9,090 bases of DNA from Candidatus Peregrinibacteria bacterium. GTDB lineage: Bacteria > Patescibacteriota > Gracilibacteria > UBA1369 > LOWO2-01-FULL-3. Shown here in pieces: positions 1 to 8,717 of this stretch. The translations under genes were made by a program, and so were the position numbers. The notes under the pieces are model-generated. The model saw nothing but the letters and a program-made list of their open reading frames with translations, was not told the DNA's origin and searched no databases. Positions within the stretch are counted from its first letter, which is position 1, and every line of letters starts with the position of its first letter. Where the stretch lies: positions 1 to 9,090 of the forward strand of contig PXEC01000177.1 of assembly GCA_003566255.1 (NCBI GenBank), read 5' to 3'.

Positions 1-2
1 AA

Positions 3-149
3 ATATCTTTCGCGGAAAAATATTTGGGATCCGGGGGAACCACTACTTTGATCGTTATCATCGCTCTTATTTTTATTATTATGTCCCTTATGTATGCGTT
101 GGGGACATTGGATGCTTTTTTCCAAAGGACCACCGGGCGTCTTTTTTAG
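3..149 (+). CDS. C-terminal end of an unrecognised membrane protein (partial)
   Basis: An open frame enters from the left edge and ends at TAG 147-149, leaving 48 residues. The visible tail has a short polar stretch with a GSGG turn, then a strongly hydrophobic segment of about 20 residues beginning TTTLIVIIALIFIIMSL, then a short tail with basic residues ending GRLF. This looks like one C-terminal transmembrane helix, perhaps an anchor. I do not recognise the family. A SecE-like C-terminus was considered, but the SecE signature is not visible. The next feature downstream on the same strand is the 23S promoter, 20 bases past the stop, and no terminator is visible between them, so some read-through into the rRNA leader is possible. 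Confidence 0.55.
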   Translation: MSFAEKYLGSGGTTTLIVIIALIFIIMSLMYALGTLDAFFQRTTGRLF

Positions 150-169
150 GAATTTTTTCAAAAAATGTG

Positions 170-198
170 TTGACTTTGAAAAAATGTCTCCATATAAT
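170..198 (+). promoter_or_regulatory. Sigma70-type promoter of the 23S-5S unit
   Basis: TTGACT at 170-175 and a perfect TATAAT at 193-198 are separated by exactly 17 bases. This is the best promoter match in the window. Transcription should start near 205, giving a leader of about 215 nt before the mature 23S. No 16S or tRNA gene lies between it and the 23S gene, so it is the likely main promoter of a 23S-5S unit. Confidence 0.8.
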
Positions 199-254
199 GA
201 CTGGGCATTAGATCAGGAAGTTTAATTTTTTACTGTACTTATGCGAAAAATTCG

Positions 255-320
255 CTACATACCCTTGAGGTCGGTGACCTAGCTCAAATTCGTTAAAGTC
301 TTGACTTTGAGGGTGTGTAG
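255..320 (+). promoter_or_regulatory. Possible antiterminator structure in the 23S leader
   Basis: Bases 255-265 (CTACATACCCT) pair with 310-320 (AGGGTGTGTAG) over 11 positions with one U-G wobble. Weaker pairs could extend it through 269/306. Two small hairpins fit inside: 268-272 with 276-280, and 295-299 with 304-308 closed by a CUUG loop. This pairing uses the 5' arm of the terminator at 311-332, so the two structures exclude each other, as in transcription attenuators. A further hairpin at 243-247/251-255 precedes it. I recognise no known riboswitch or T-box consensus, so the signal, if any, is unknown. Confidence 0.5.
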
Positions 321-338
321 GGATACACACCCTTTTTT
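311..338 (+). terminator. Intrinsic terminator inside the 23S leader
   Basis: A perfect 9-bp stem (GGGTGTGTA at 311-319, TACACACCC at 324-332) with a 4-base GGGA loop is followed at once by six T residues at 333-338. This is a textbook Rho-independent terminator. It lies about 105 nt after the predicted start of transcription and about 85 nt before the mature 23S. It could attenuate rRNA transcription or end a separate small RNA of about 130 nt. Confidence 0.75.
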
Positions 339-350
339 GTTCTTTGAAAA
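338..350 (+). promoter_or_regulatory. boxA antitermination element of the rRNA leader
   Basis: TGTTCTTTGAAAA closely resembles the boxA found in bacterial rRNA leaders, particularly the Bacillus form; the E. coli form is TGCTCTTTAACAA. In known systems boxA RNA is bound by NusB and S10 (NusE), which load an antitermination complex on RNA polymerase. Its first base is the last T of the leader terminator, so boxA would be transcribed only after polymerase has passed that terminator. Confidence 0.7.
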
Positions 351-369
351 TCAGGCTGAAATTTTAAAT

Positions 370-392
370 TTTTTTTCTTACCAATTACTAGT
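370..392 (+). other. 5' arm of the pre-23S processing stem
   Basis: This segment is complementary to 3459-3481 over 23 positions, with one T-T mismatch and one wobble. Such a stem would bring the two ends of the 23S precursor together, as RNase III processing stems do. Part of the arm can form a competing local hairpin instead: 380-388 pairs perfectly with 397-405. Confidence 0.7.
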
Positions 393-421
393 TTAAGTAA
401 TTGGTTCTCTGCAATTTATAA

Positions 422-3436
<3,015 letters not shown>

Positions 3437-3458
3437 TCTAGCAGGGAACCTTTACTTG

Positions 3459-3481
3459 ACTAGTTATTGGTGAGAAAAAAA
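3459..3481 (+). other. 3' arm of the pre-23S processing stem
   Basis: This is the partner of the arm at 370-392, beginning 22 bases past the mature 23S end. The pairing runs through ACTAGT, an ATTGGT block and a closing run of seven A residues opposite T residues. The next inverted repeat starts at the very next base (3482), so the two precursor stems would stack end to end. Confidence 0.7.
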
Positions 3482-3574
3482 TTAAAGTTCGGAAATCTGC
3501 CATCTACGTTGTTGGAAAATTATTTTTTATACTATAATTTACCGCCTAGTATCTGACAGATTTTCGAACTTTAA
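3482..3574 (+). repeat. 18-bp inverted repeat in the 23S-5S spacer
   Basis: Arms 3482-3499 and 3557-3574 are complementary at 17 of 18 positions, the exception being a G-U wobble, around a 57-base AT-rich loop. In RNA this would form a long hairpin between 23S and 5S, a plausible endonuclease site separating the two rRNAs. The loop holds a perfect TATAAT at 3533-3538 with TTGTTG 18 bases upstream (3509-3514), so a weak internal promoter for 5S is possible. Confidence 0.65.
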
Positions 3575-3597
3575 CACAAGTTTGTATAAAAGCCATT

Positions 3598-3715
3598 ATC
3601 TTGGTGGCTCTAGAGACAGGGGTACACCTGTTCCCATCCCGAACACAGAAGTTAAGCCTGTCTTCGCCGATGTTACTGCGGCATGACCGTGGGAAAGTAG
3701 GGCGCCGCCAAGATA
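3598..3715 (+). rRNA. rrf: 5S ribosomal RNA
   Basis: This is the 118-nt 5S rRNA of the large subunit. The conserved core CCCATCCCGAACAC (3634-3647) and AGAAGTTAAG (3648-3657) is present. The terminal helix pairs ATCTTGG at 3598-3604 with CCAAGAT at 3708-3714. Complementarity continues outward to at least 3593/3719, giving an extended precursor stem. It lies 161 bases after the 23S gene and is presumably co-transcribed with it. Confidence 0.96.
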
Positions 3716-3755
3716 ATGGTTTTTATTTTGTCCGTTTTTTTTGTTGTTTCTTTTC
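3716..3755 (+). terminator. T-rich tract after 5S, possible end of the rRNA transcript
   Basis: Very T-rich DNA follows the extended 5S helix: TGGTTTTTATTTTG, then eight T residues at 3735-3742. No separate GC-rich hairpin is present. The long 5S terminal stem plus the T run may act as the terminator, or some transcription may continue into the transporter operon. Confidence is low. Confidence 0.3.
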
Positions 3756-3772
3756 TTGTAATGCTTTATATT
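3741..3772 (+). promoter_or_regulatory. Candidate promoter of the transporter operon
   Basis: TTGTTT at 3744-3749 and TATATT at 3767-3772 are 17 bases apart. An overlapping alternative pairs TTGTTG (3741-3746) with TTTATA (3765-3770), which carries an extended TG. Either would start transcription near 3777-3780, at or just before the ATG at 3780. The resulting mRNA would be leaderless or nearly so, which fits the lack of a Shine-Dalgarno sequence. Confidence 0.4.
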
Positions 3773-3779
3773 TTTGGCC

Positions 3780-5471
3780 ATGGGGCTTTTTTCAAGAAAA
3801 TCCTTTTGGGTTTTTATTTCCGTGTTGGTCGCCGTAGGACTGATATGGTTTTTTGTTTTTTTCGATGGAAATGAAGTAGGGGAAGCTGTTGTTATAGAAC
3901 GCGGGGATGTACTTAAGGAAGTTTTTGAGACCGGGACCATTATCAGAGGAGAGAGGTCCGTTTTCGGGTTCCATGTTGTCGGGAGGATTAGCGATATTTC
4001 CGTTTCTACGGGGGATAAGGTGAAGGCGGGGCAGACTCTAGCTTTTTTGGATGATCCGGAGTTGGCATTGGCTATAAGTGAAGCGCGTGAAGGTGTTAAT
4101 GTTGCCCAAGCTGAATTGGATCGGGCTTTGAAAGGAGCTACCGATGAAGAAATAGAGATTTACGCGGTGGCTGTTGAGAGAGTAGATACCTACAAACAAA
4201 CTCTTGAGAATCGTCTTGAAGACGCACAAGAAACGTTGGAAGATGTTAAACGCTCTTCAGAGGCTTCCTTAAAAAGCGCTATTGAAGATTCTTTGGCGAA
4301 AGCAAAAATTTCCACCGAAATCGCGAGGACGGCCATGTTGGAAGTCACAAATCTGCAATACCTCCATTTTTATGCTTCCACTCACAGAAACCTGGAATTA
4401 CTTGACGCGAAAGTACGTGCTATTTCTGTCCTTTTGGGAGGAGGAGATACCGGGCGATGGAATGTTGAGAGCATAGCAACTTTGGATGGAGGAATATGGG
4501 GTGATCTCAGAAGTACGGAGAAGGATTTGGAATTTGAGGAGGTTGAGGAATTGCTTATTCGAACAATGGAAGCTCTTAGACGAACTCTGGAAGCGTTGGA
4601 TGCCATTCCCTTTTCCGGTGTTTTGAGCGCTGTTGAGAAGGATCTTATTCAGTCGCATCGAAGTTCCGTGACTCAACAGTACGGAATTATCAGCGGGGCA
4701 TTGGAGGCTTTGCGCGTTTTGAAAATAGATATCGAAAATTCTGTTTCTTCCGCGAATCGGGAAATCCGGTCGGTGGAGGATTCACTTTTTTTAGCGGGAA
4801 AAGATCTTGAAGAGGCTGAGGCCAGACTTGCAGCTGTTAAAACCCCGGTATCGGAGGAAGATGAAAAGGTTGCCCGTGCAAGATTGAGTCAGGCGCAAGC
4901 TTCTGTAAGGAGATTGGAAGCGCGGTCAGTGAACAATAGAATCGTTGCTCCCATTGATGGCACCGTTTCAAAAATCCTTACTCGCTTGGGAGAGGCGGTT
5001 TCCCCCGGAGTTCCCGTTGTGGAGATCATCCCGGACAAACCTTTCCAAATTGAGGTTTATGTATATGAGGGAGATATCAGTGATATGCGAATAGGTGATG
5101 ATGTTGAGATAGAAATTGTGGCTTTCCCGGGGAGTGTTTTTGAAGGAGAAATAATAGTGATTGAAAGTGCCGGTGAGCTCATAAACGATATTGTGCATTA
5201 TAGAGTTTTGATCAATCCCACTGATGATCTGCCGGAGTGGACATTTCCGGATATGACTGTTGATATACGTACCGTTCTGGTTATAAGAGAAGATGTTGTT
5301 TTAGTTCCGGATTCGGCTGTTCAGCGACGTGACAGGAAAGTTTTTGTGAATGTTTTGAGAGACGATGAGTCTATTGAAGAAAGAGATGTTGTTTTGGGAC
5401 TTAGAGGTATCGATAGAAAGATAGAGGTTCTGGAAGGCCTTTCTGAAGGTGAGAGAGTTATTTTAGATTGA
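3780..5471 (+). CDS. Membrane fusion protein (HlyD/MacA/YknX type) of an ABC transporter
   Basis: This 563-residue adaptor probably links the downstream ABC permease to the extracytoplasmic side. Residues 8-28 form one N-terminal transmembrane anchor after a short basic start. The first half of a split lipoyl/barrel-sandwich domain is at about 65-92 (VVGRISDISVSTGDKVKAGQ). Long helices fill about 95-380. The second lipoyl half is at 386-416 (APIDGTVSKI), followed by beta-rich domains to the end (about 420-563). MacA and YknX are near 370-380 residues, so this protein is much longer; the extra sequence is helical, with a Gly/Trp-rich break at about 219-245. ATG at 3780 was chosen because it directly precedes the anchor; a TTG two codons earlier (3774) is possible. 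Neither has a Shine-Dalgarno sequence. The stop TGA overlaps a TTG of the next frame, as expected in an operon. The transported substrate cannot be told from the sequence. Confidence 0.87.
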   Translation: MGLFSRKSFWVFISVLVAVGLIWFFVFFDGNEVGEAVVIERGDVLKEVFETGTIIRGERSVFGFHVVGRISDISVSTGDKVKAGQTLAFLDDPELALAISEAREGVNVAQAELDRALKGATDEEIEIYAVAVERVDTYKQTLENRLEDAQETLEDVKRSSEASLKSAIEDSLAKAKISTEIARTAMLEVTNLQYLHFYASTHRNLELLDAKVRAISVLLGGGDTGRWNVESIATLDGGIWGDLRSTEKDLEFEEVEELLIRTMEALRRTLEALDAIPFSGVLSAVEKDLIQSHRSSVTQQYGIISGALEALRVLKIDIENSVSSANREIRSVEDSLFLAGKDLEEAEARLAAVKTPVSEEDEKVARARLSQAQASVRRLEARSVNNRIVAPIDGTVSKILTRLGEAVSPGVPVVEIIPDKPFQIEVYVYEGDISDMRIGDDVEIEIVAFPGSVFEGEIIVIESAGELINDIVHYRVLINPTDDLPEWTFPDMTVDIRTVLVIREDVVLVPDSAVQRRDRKVFVNVLRDDESIEERDVVLGLRGIDRKIEVLEGLSEGERVILD

Positions 5472-5485
5472 TATCGGATAAGATT

Positions 5486-6175
5486 ATGAAGGATATTCTT
5501 ATAAAAACCGAGGGGGTTTGTAAGGACTATTTGTTGGGAAAAGTCACTCTCCATGTTCTGAAGAACATTGATCTTGAAATAGAAAAAGGGTCTTTTACTG
5601 TGATCTTGGGACAGAGCGGATCCGGAAAATCCACCCTTTTAAATTTGATAAGCGCTTTGGACGTTCCCACGAAAGGACGTGTTTTTTTTGACGGGAAAGA
5701 TATATCATCTCTTTCTCCGGATCAACTTGCTGATATAAGGGGGAAAAAAGTAGGCTTTGTTTTCCAACAATTCAATTTGTTACAACAGCTCACTGCGATA
5801 GAAAATGTTGCAACTCCCGCAAGTTTTCAGGGGATGCCTTACGAGAAAAGGATGGAAGAAGCTGAAAAGTTTTTGAAAATGGTTGGACTTGGTGATCGTG
5901 TTGATCACAGACCGATGGAGTTGTCCGGAGGGGAGCAACAGAGAGTTGCGGTTGCTCGTTCATTAATAAACGATCCAGAGGTTGTTGTCGCTGATGAACC
6001 TACGGGGAATGTGGATTCTAAAACGGGGGGGAAGATTTTGGACATAGTGAAAAAATTGCATAAGGAACAGGGGAGGACAATTATCGTTGTAACTCATGAT
6101 ACGAACATAGCGGATCTTGCGGAAAGGATTATTAACATAAAAGATGGGGAGATTGTTGGAAACAACGTTCGCTAA
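5486..6175 (+). CDS. ABC transporter ATPase (MacB/LolD/YknY type)
   Basis: This 229-residue cytoplasmic nucleotide-binding subunit powers the permease encoded next to it. Visible motifs are Walker A GQSGSGKST (42-50), Q-loop FVFQQF (91-96), signature LSGGEQQRVAVAR (146-158), Walker B VVVADEPTG (166-174), D-loop NVDS (175-178) and the switch histidine in VTHD (202-205). All catalytic residues look intact. Length and motifs match the family that pairs with FtsX-type permeases rather than with classical import systems. ATG at 5486 was preferred to the TTG at 5468 that overlaps the previous stop, because it places the family's opening beta strand (ILIKTEGVCKDY) right after the start. A weak purine stretch, GGATAAG, ends 3 bases before this ATG. 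The gene lies 14 bases after the adaptor gene and 11 before the permease gene. Confidence 0.95.
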   Translation: MKDILIKTEGVCKDYLLGKVTLHVLKNIDLEIEKGSFTVILGQSGSGKSTLLNLISALDVPTKGRVFFDGKDISSLSPDQLADIRGKKVGFVFQQFNLLQQLTAIENVATPASFQGMPYEKRMEEAEKFLKMVGLGDRVDHRPMELSGGEQQRVAVARSLINDPEVVVADEPTGNVDSKTGGKILDIVKKLHKEQGRTIIVVTHDTNIADLAERIINIKDGEIVGNNVR

Positions 6176-6186
6176 ATTAATATTTT

Positions 6187-7401
6187 ATGATATTTAGAGA
6201 GTATTTTAGATTGGCGATAAGAAACATAAAAGCTAGAACTTTAAGGAGTTGGCTTACGGTCCTGGGTATTATAGTGGGTGTTTTTCTGGTTTCCGGGTTA
6301 TTTTCCTTGAGTGAAGGGATGAAGGAGGCTGTGATGAGGGAACTTCGGATGATGGGCGGTGATATTATCATGGTCATGCCCGGAGATATGACTGACATGG
6401 TCACAATGCTCATTGGTGGGATGGATTTCTCCGATTCTGATCTTAGGGCGATAGAGCGAACACGGGGAGTTGACGTTATTGTGCCTTTTACCTGGAAAGC
6501 CGAAATGGTTAGATACGAGGGGGAAAGTAAAAATATTTTGATTTCGGGATTGCCGGTACATGAGGGGACTCCTATTCTGCGGGATGACATGGGTTGGACT
6601 ACTGTTGAGGGAGAGTGGATTTCTCCCGGGAGAAGAGAAGTTTTGGTGGGGAATTTGGTGCCTATTGAGCTACTCCCGGGTTTACGCGCCGGAGATAGGA
6701 TTTTTATAAGTGGAAGGCCATATGATGTTTCCGGAGTTTTGAGGTCTATTGGAAATCGACAGGATGACTCTATGATAGTTATGGACTTGGATGAATTTTA
6801 TACTGTTACAGGAGTTCGTGACGGCGCGCAGGCCCCCATGGTAAAAATAGGACCGGGAGAGGACCCTCAAGATGTCGCGCAGGCGTTAAGGGATAATCTT
6901 GAAGAAACCCGTAAGAGAAGGGGGGACGCGGACAGTCCGGGATTCTCCGTTATAACTGCTGATGCCGCTTATGAAATGGTTAGCGCTGTTATTGGGATAA
7001 TACAAATTGTTGTTGTGGGGCTTGCCAGTATAGCCATTATTGTTGGAGCTCTTGGAATAATGAATACGATGTACACTTCCGTTTATGAGAGAACAAAGGA
7101 AATAGGGATTTTGAAGGCTGTTGGCGCGAAGCGCCGTGACATAGTTTCCGTATTTCTGTTGGAGGCTGGAATGATTGGTTTGGCTGGAGGAATCGGGGGG
7201 CTTATTTTAGGGTTGGGATCCGTTCAGTTTGTTGAACTTTATGCTCAATTTCACCCCTTGTTTTATTTTGAGGCTTACATATCCGTTTATTTGATTTTGT
7301 TTTCTTTGTTTTTCGCTATTCTTGTCGGGTGTCTTTCCGGATTTTTGCCCGCTTTAAGAGCCGCGAATCTTAACCCTGTGGACTCTTTGCGGTCGGAGTA
7401 G
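6187..7401 (+). CDS. ABC transporter permease (MacB/FtsX type)
   Basis: This 404-residue membrane subunit has MacB-like architecture: one N-terminal transmembrane helix (about 21-42), a large extracytoplasmic domain (about 43-265) and three C-terminal helices (about 266-290, 318-350, 364-390). The segment YERTKEIGILKAVGAKRRDI (300-319) is the conserved FtsX-family coupling region that contacts the ATPase. The ending LNPVDSLRSE matches the usual end of the family, so the protein is full length. MacB-type machines do not move substrate through a membrane pore. They use ATP-driven shape change to work on substrates outside the membrane, with the adaptor protein as partner. CPR bacteria are not known to have a TolC-type outer membrane route, so YknZ of Bacillus is the closer functional model (inference). 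The last 32 bases overlap the opposing gene. No Shine-Dalgarno is seen before ATG 6187, so translational coupling is likely. Confidence 0.94.
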   Translation: MIFREYFRLAIRNIKARTLRSWLTVLGIIVGVFLVSGLFSLSEGMKEAVMRELRMMGGDIIMVMPGDMTDMVTMLIGGMDFSDSDLRAIERTRGVDVIVPFTWKAEMVRYEGESKNILISGLPVHEGTPILRDDMGWTTVEGEWISPGRREVLVGNLVPIELLPGLRAGDRIFISGRPYDVSGVLRSIGNRQDDSMIVMDLDEFYTVTGVRDGAQAPMVKIGPGEDPQDVAQALRDNLEETRKRRGDADSPGFSVITADAAYEMVSAVIGIIQIVVVGLASIAIIVGALGIMNTMYTSVYERTKEIGILKAVGAKRRDIVSVFLLEAGMIGLAGGIGGLILGLGSVQFVELYAQFHPLFYFEAYISVYLILFSLFFAILVGCLSGFLPALRAANLNPVDSLRSE

Positions 7402-8191
7402 CTTTTGCTTTTGGCTTTGATTTTGCCATTTCTTTTTCTTCTATTTCGCGCTGTATTTCTTCATTTTGCATTCGTTCTTCGTCGGTTTCGATGCTTGTAC
7501 CTTCCAGGTCCTTCAACTTTTGTTCGCGGGCTGTTTTTGGGTTGTAGCTTTCATAAAACAAATTTATCAGACCTATTGTGTCCAGCATTTCCACGGATAG
7601 TCCGCATCCTTCCAGACCTGCTTGGATAACATTTACCCTTTGGAGCAAAGATTTCTTTAGATTGTTGAATTCGCTTCTTCTTCTTTTGATGTCGCTGTAG
7701 CTGTCTTTTGGAGATAATCTTTGGAAGAAGGATTGGAATTTTCCTGCCCCCTGAGTTCTTCCCGGATCATAAGGGACAATCACATAAAATTCTTTTTCCA
7801 TTATGTCCGCGTATTCCACCAACCTTTTTATGTATTGAGCGTATTCCAGTGTTTGTTCCTGCAGAAGTCTGTTTTCTTGCTTTTCTCCAAGTGCGGTTAC
7901 TTGTTCTATGTAATTGTCTATGTCCAGTTTTTTTGATCTGGCAAGTATTTGGATTGGGAATTCGAGAGAGTTTAAAAACCCTTGGTATGAGTATATTATC
8001 GCGTTTTGTTCCTGTTCCGATTTTAGATTGAAGTTTATACTTGTGGTTTTGAGGGCGGCTCGAACCCCTCCGTTTTTTAGGACCACGACACCGTCCCGAA
8101 TTTCCCCTATGCGAAGGTGCGTTTGCGTGCTACTGCCCGATTGAGCTTCTTTTGTTTTTTTCCCCGGAGCTATAAAATCAAATAGTCCCAT
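7370..8191 (-). CDS. TraC/VirB4 N-terminal-like protein, type IV secretion related
   Basis: This 273-residue soluble protein resembles the N-terminal domain of conjugation ATPases of the TraC/VirB4 group: a beta-rich start (IRDGVVVLKNGGVRAALKTT, 31-50), INFNLKSEQEQ (52-62), and FLNSLEFPIQILARSKKLDI (72-91), followed by long helices. No Walker A or B motif is present, so it has no ATPase domain of its own. The C-terminus (about 230-273) is charged and then rich in Lys, Ala and Pro, probably disordered; its last codons lie on the opposite strand of the permease gene end. ATG 8191 is 2 bases after the prgI-like stop, so both genes should be co-transcribed and coupled. In CPR genomes this pair is usually associated with a type IV pilus or secretion-like apparatus (family knowledge recalled, not checked). 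Confidence 0.8.
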   Translation of the reverse strand: MGLFDFIAPGKKTKEAQSGSSTQTHLRIGEIRDGVVVLKNGGVRAALKTTSINFNLKSEQEQNAIIYSYQGFLNSLEFPIQILARSKKLDIDNYIEQVTALGEKQENRLLQEQTLEYAQYIKRLVEYADIMEKEFYVIVPYDPGRTQGAGKFQSFFQRLSPKDSYSDIKRRRSEFNNLKKSLLQRVNVIQAGLEGCGLSVEMLDTIGLINLFYESYNPKTAREQKLKDLEGTSIETDEERMQNEEIQREIEEKEMAKSKPKAKATPTAKSPQG

Positions 8192-8193
8192 AT

Positions 8194-8628
8194 TTATTTT
8201 TGGTTAAGTTCTGTTTCTCCGCGAGTATCGAGTACCGCGCCCAGTTCGGCCAGACTTTTTGTTTCCTTCTTCTTTACCACCTCTTTTTCTTTTTCTTCCT
8301 TTTTGTCTTTTTGGTATGGCTGCACGAAAGGATTTCCGCTTCCTTGTACCCAGACTCTTTTTTTCCCAAGAAGGTTGTACTCTATAAAATGCATTATAAA
8401 CTCATAAAATGGAAGATTGTGAATTTTGAGAAAAGCGACAGCGAGTGTGATCGCGGAAACAATTACCACCGGAGGAAGCCAAATTTGCATGAAATATATT
8501 GCTGAAAGTTGAATATAAAGCGCATAGGCGATGCCCCCGCCAACTGCAATTATTATCATCTGTTTAAGGGTTAGCGGACCTATTATCGTGTCTTCCCTTT
8601 GCACGTCTTGTGGTACTTTGTATTGCAT
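8194..8628 (-). CDS. PrgI-family membrane protein, type IV secretion related
   Basis: This is a 144-residue inner-membrane protein. Its opening, MQYKVPQDVQREDTIIGPLT, with a proline-rich start and a GPLTLKQ motif, is typical of CPR PrgI-family proteins. Two adjacent hydrophobic helices follow (about 22-47 and 49-67), then a conserved-looking NLPFYEFIMHF stretch and a highly charged Lys/Glu tail (107-124). Such two-helix proteins occupy the VirB3-like position beside a VirB4-type protein, which fits the TraC-like gene 2 bases downstream. An in-frame ATG ten codons upstream (8658) was rejected because it lies inside the promoter at 8649-8677, between the -35 and -10 elements. The chosen start leaves a leader of about 14 nt without a Shine-Dalgarno sequence. 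Confidence 0.85.
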   Translation of the reverse strand: MQYKVPQDVQREDTIIGPLTLKQMIIIAVGGGIAYALYIQLSAIYFMQIWLPPVVIVSAITLAVAFLKIHNLPFYEFIMHFIEYNLLGKKRVWVQGSGNPFVQPYQKDKKEEKEKEVVKKKETKSLAELGAVLDTRGETELNQK

Positions 8629-8648
8629 ATTTTTATTTTTATCCGTTA

Positions 8649-8677
8649 ATTCTATCATAAAATCATGTTTTTTTCAA
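8649..8677 (-). promoter_or_regulatory. Promoter of the prgI-traC-like operon
   Basis: On the minus strand, TTGAAA (8672-8677) and TAGAAT (8649-8654) are separated by exactly 17 bases. Transcription would start near 8642, about 14 bases before ATG 8628. This decides the prgI-like start, since the upstream ATG at 8658 would not be transcribed. Confidence 0.7.
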
Positions 8678-8690
8678 TCATGGTTTTTTG
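8661..8690. repeat. Tandem 15-bp imperfect direct repeat in the divergent promoter region
   Basis: 8661-8675 and 8676-8690 match at 13 of 15 positions; each is AATCATG followed by a T run. The junction of the two copies forms TTTCAA, which is the minus-strand -35 element. It may be a simple duplication or a pair of binding sites. Confidence 0.55.
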
Positions 8691-8697
8691 GTAGAAT
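8689..8697 (+). promoter_or_regulatory. lepA: Extended -10 promoter of lepA
   Basis: TGGTAGAAT is an extended -10 (TG, one base, then TAGAAT at 8692-8697). The -35 region at the right distance is only a T run (8669-8674), so this would be an extended -10 type promoter. The start near 8704 leaves about 14 bases before the lepA ATG. Confidence 0.5.
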
Positions 8698-8717
8698 GGA
8701 CAAGCTAATAAAATTTT

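Noticed and set aside
3..149. Identification of the partial gene as secE.
   Set aside because: It has one C-terminal hydrophobic helix of similar size, but the typical SecE motif before the helix is not visible and no nusG follows.
301..329. Second promoter candidate: TTGACT at 301-306, the same 10-base word as at 170-179.
   Set aside because: At 17 bases the -10 would be TACACA, a poor match, and it lies in the terminator stem. The repeated word is noted but unexplained.
5469..5471. Recoding of TGA to glycine, as in some CPR lineages.
   Set aside because: TGA ends the adaptor exactly where the family ends, and reading on gives an unrelated sequence overlapping the ATPase gene.
5468..5488. 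TTG at 5468 as the ATPase start, overlapping the adaptor stop.
   Set aside because: ATG 5486 fits the family N-terminus better; the six extra residues have no counterpart I recognise.
7415..7436. GGC...GCC followed by T-rich sequence as a terminator after the permease.
   Set aside because: Only a 3-bp stem is possible; the T-richness comes from the lysine-rich tail encoded on the other strand.
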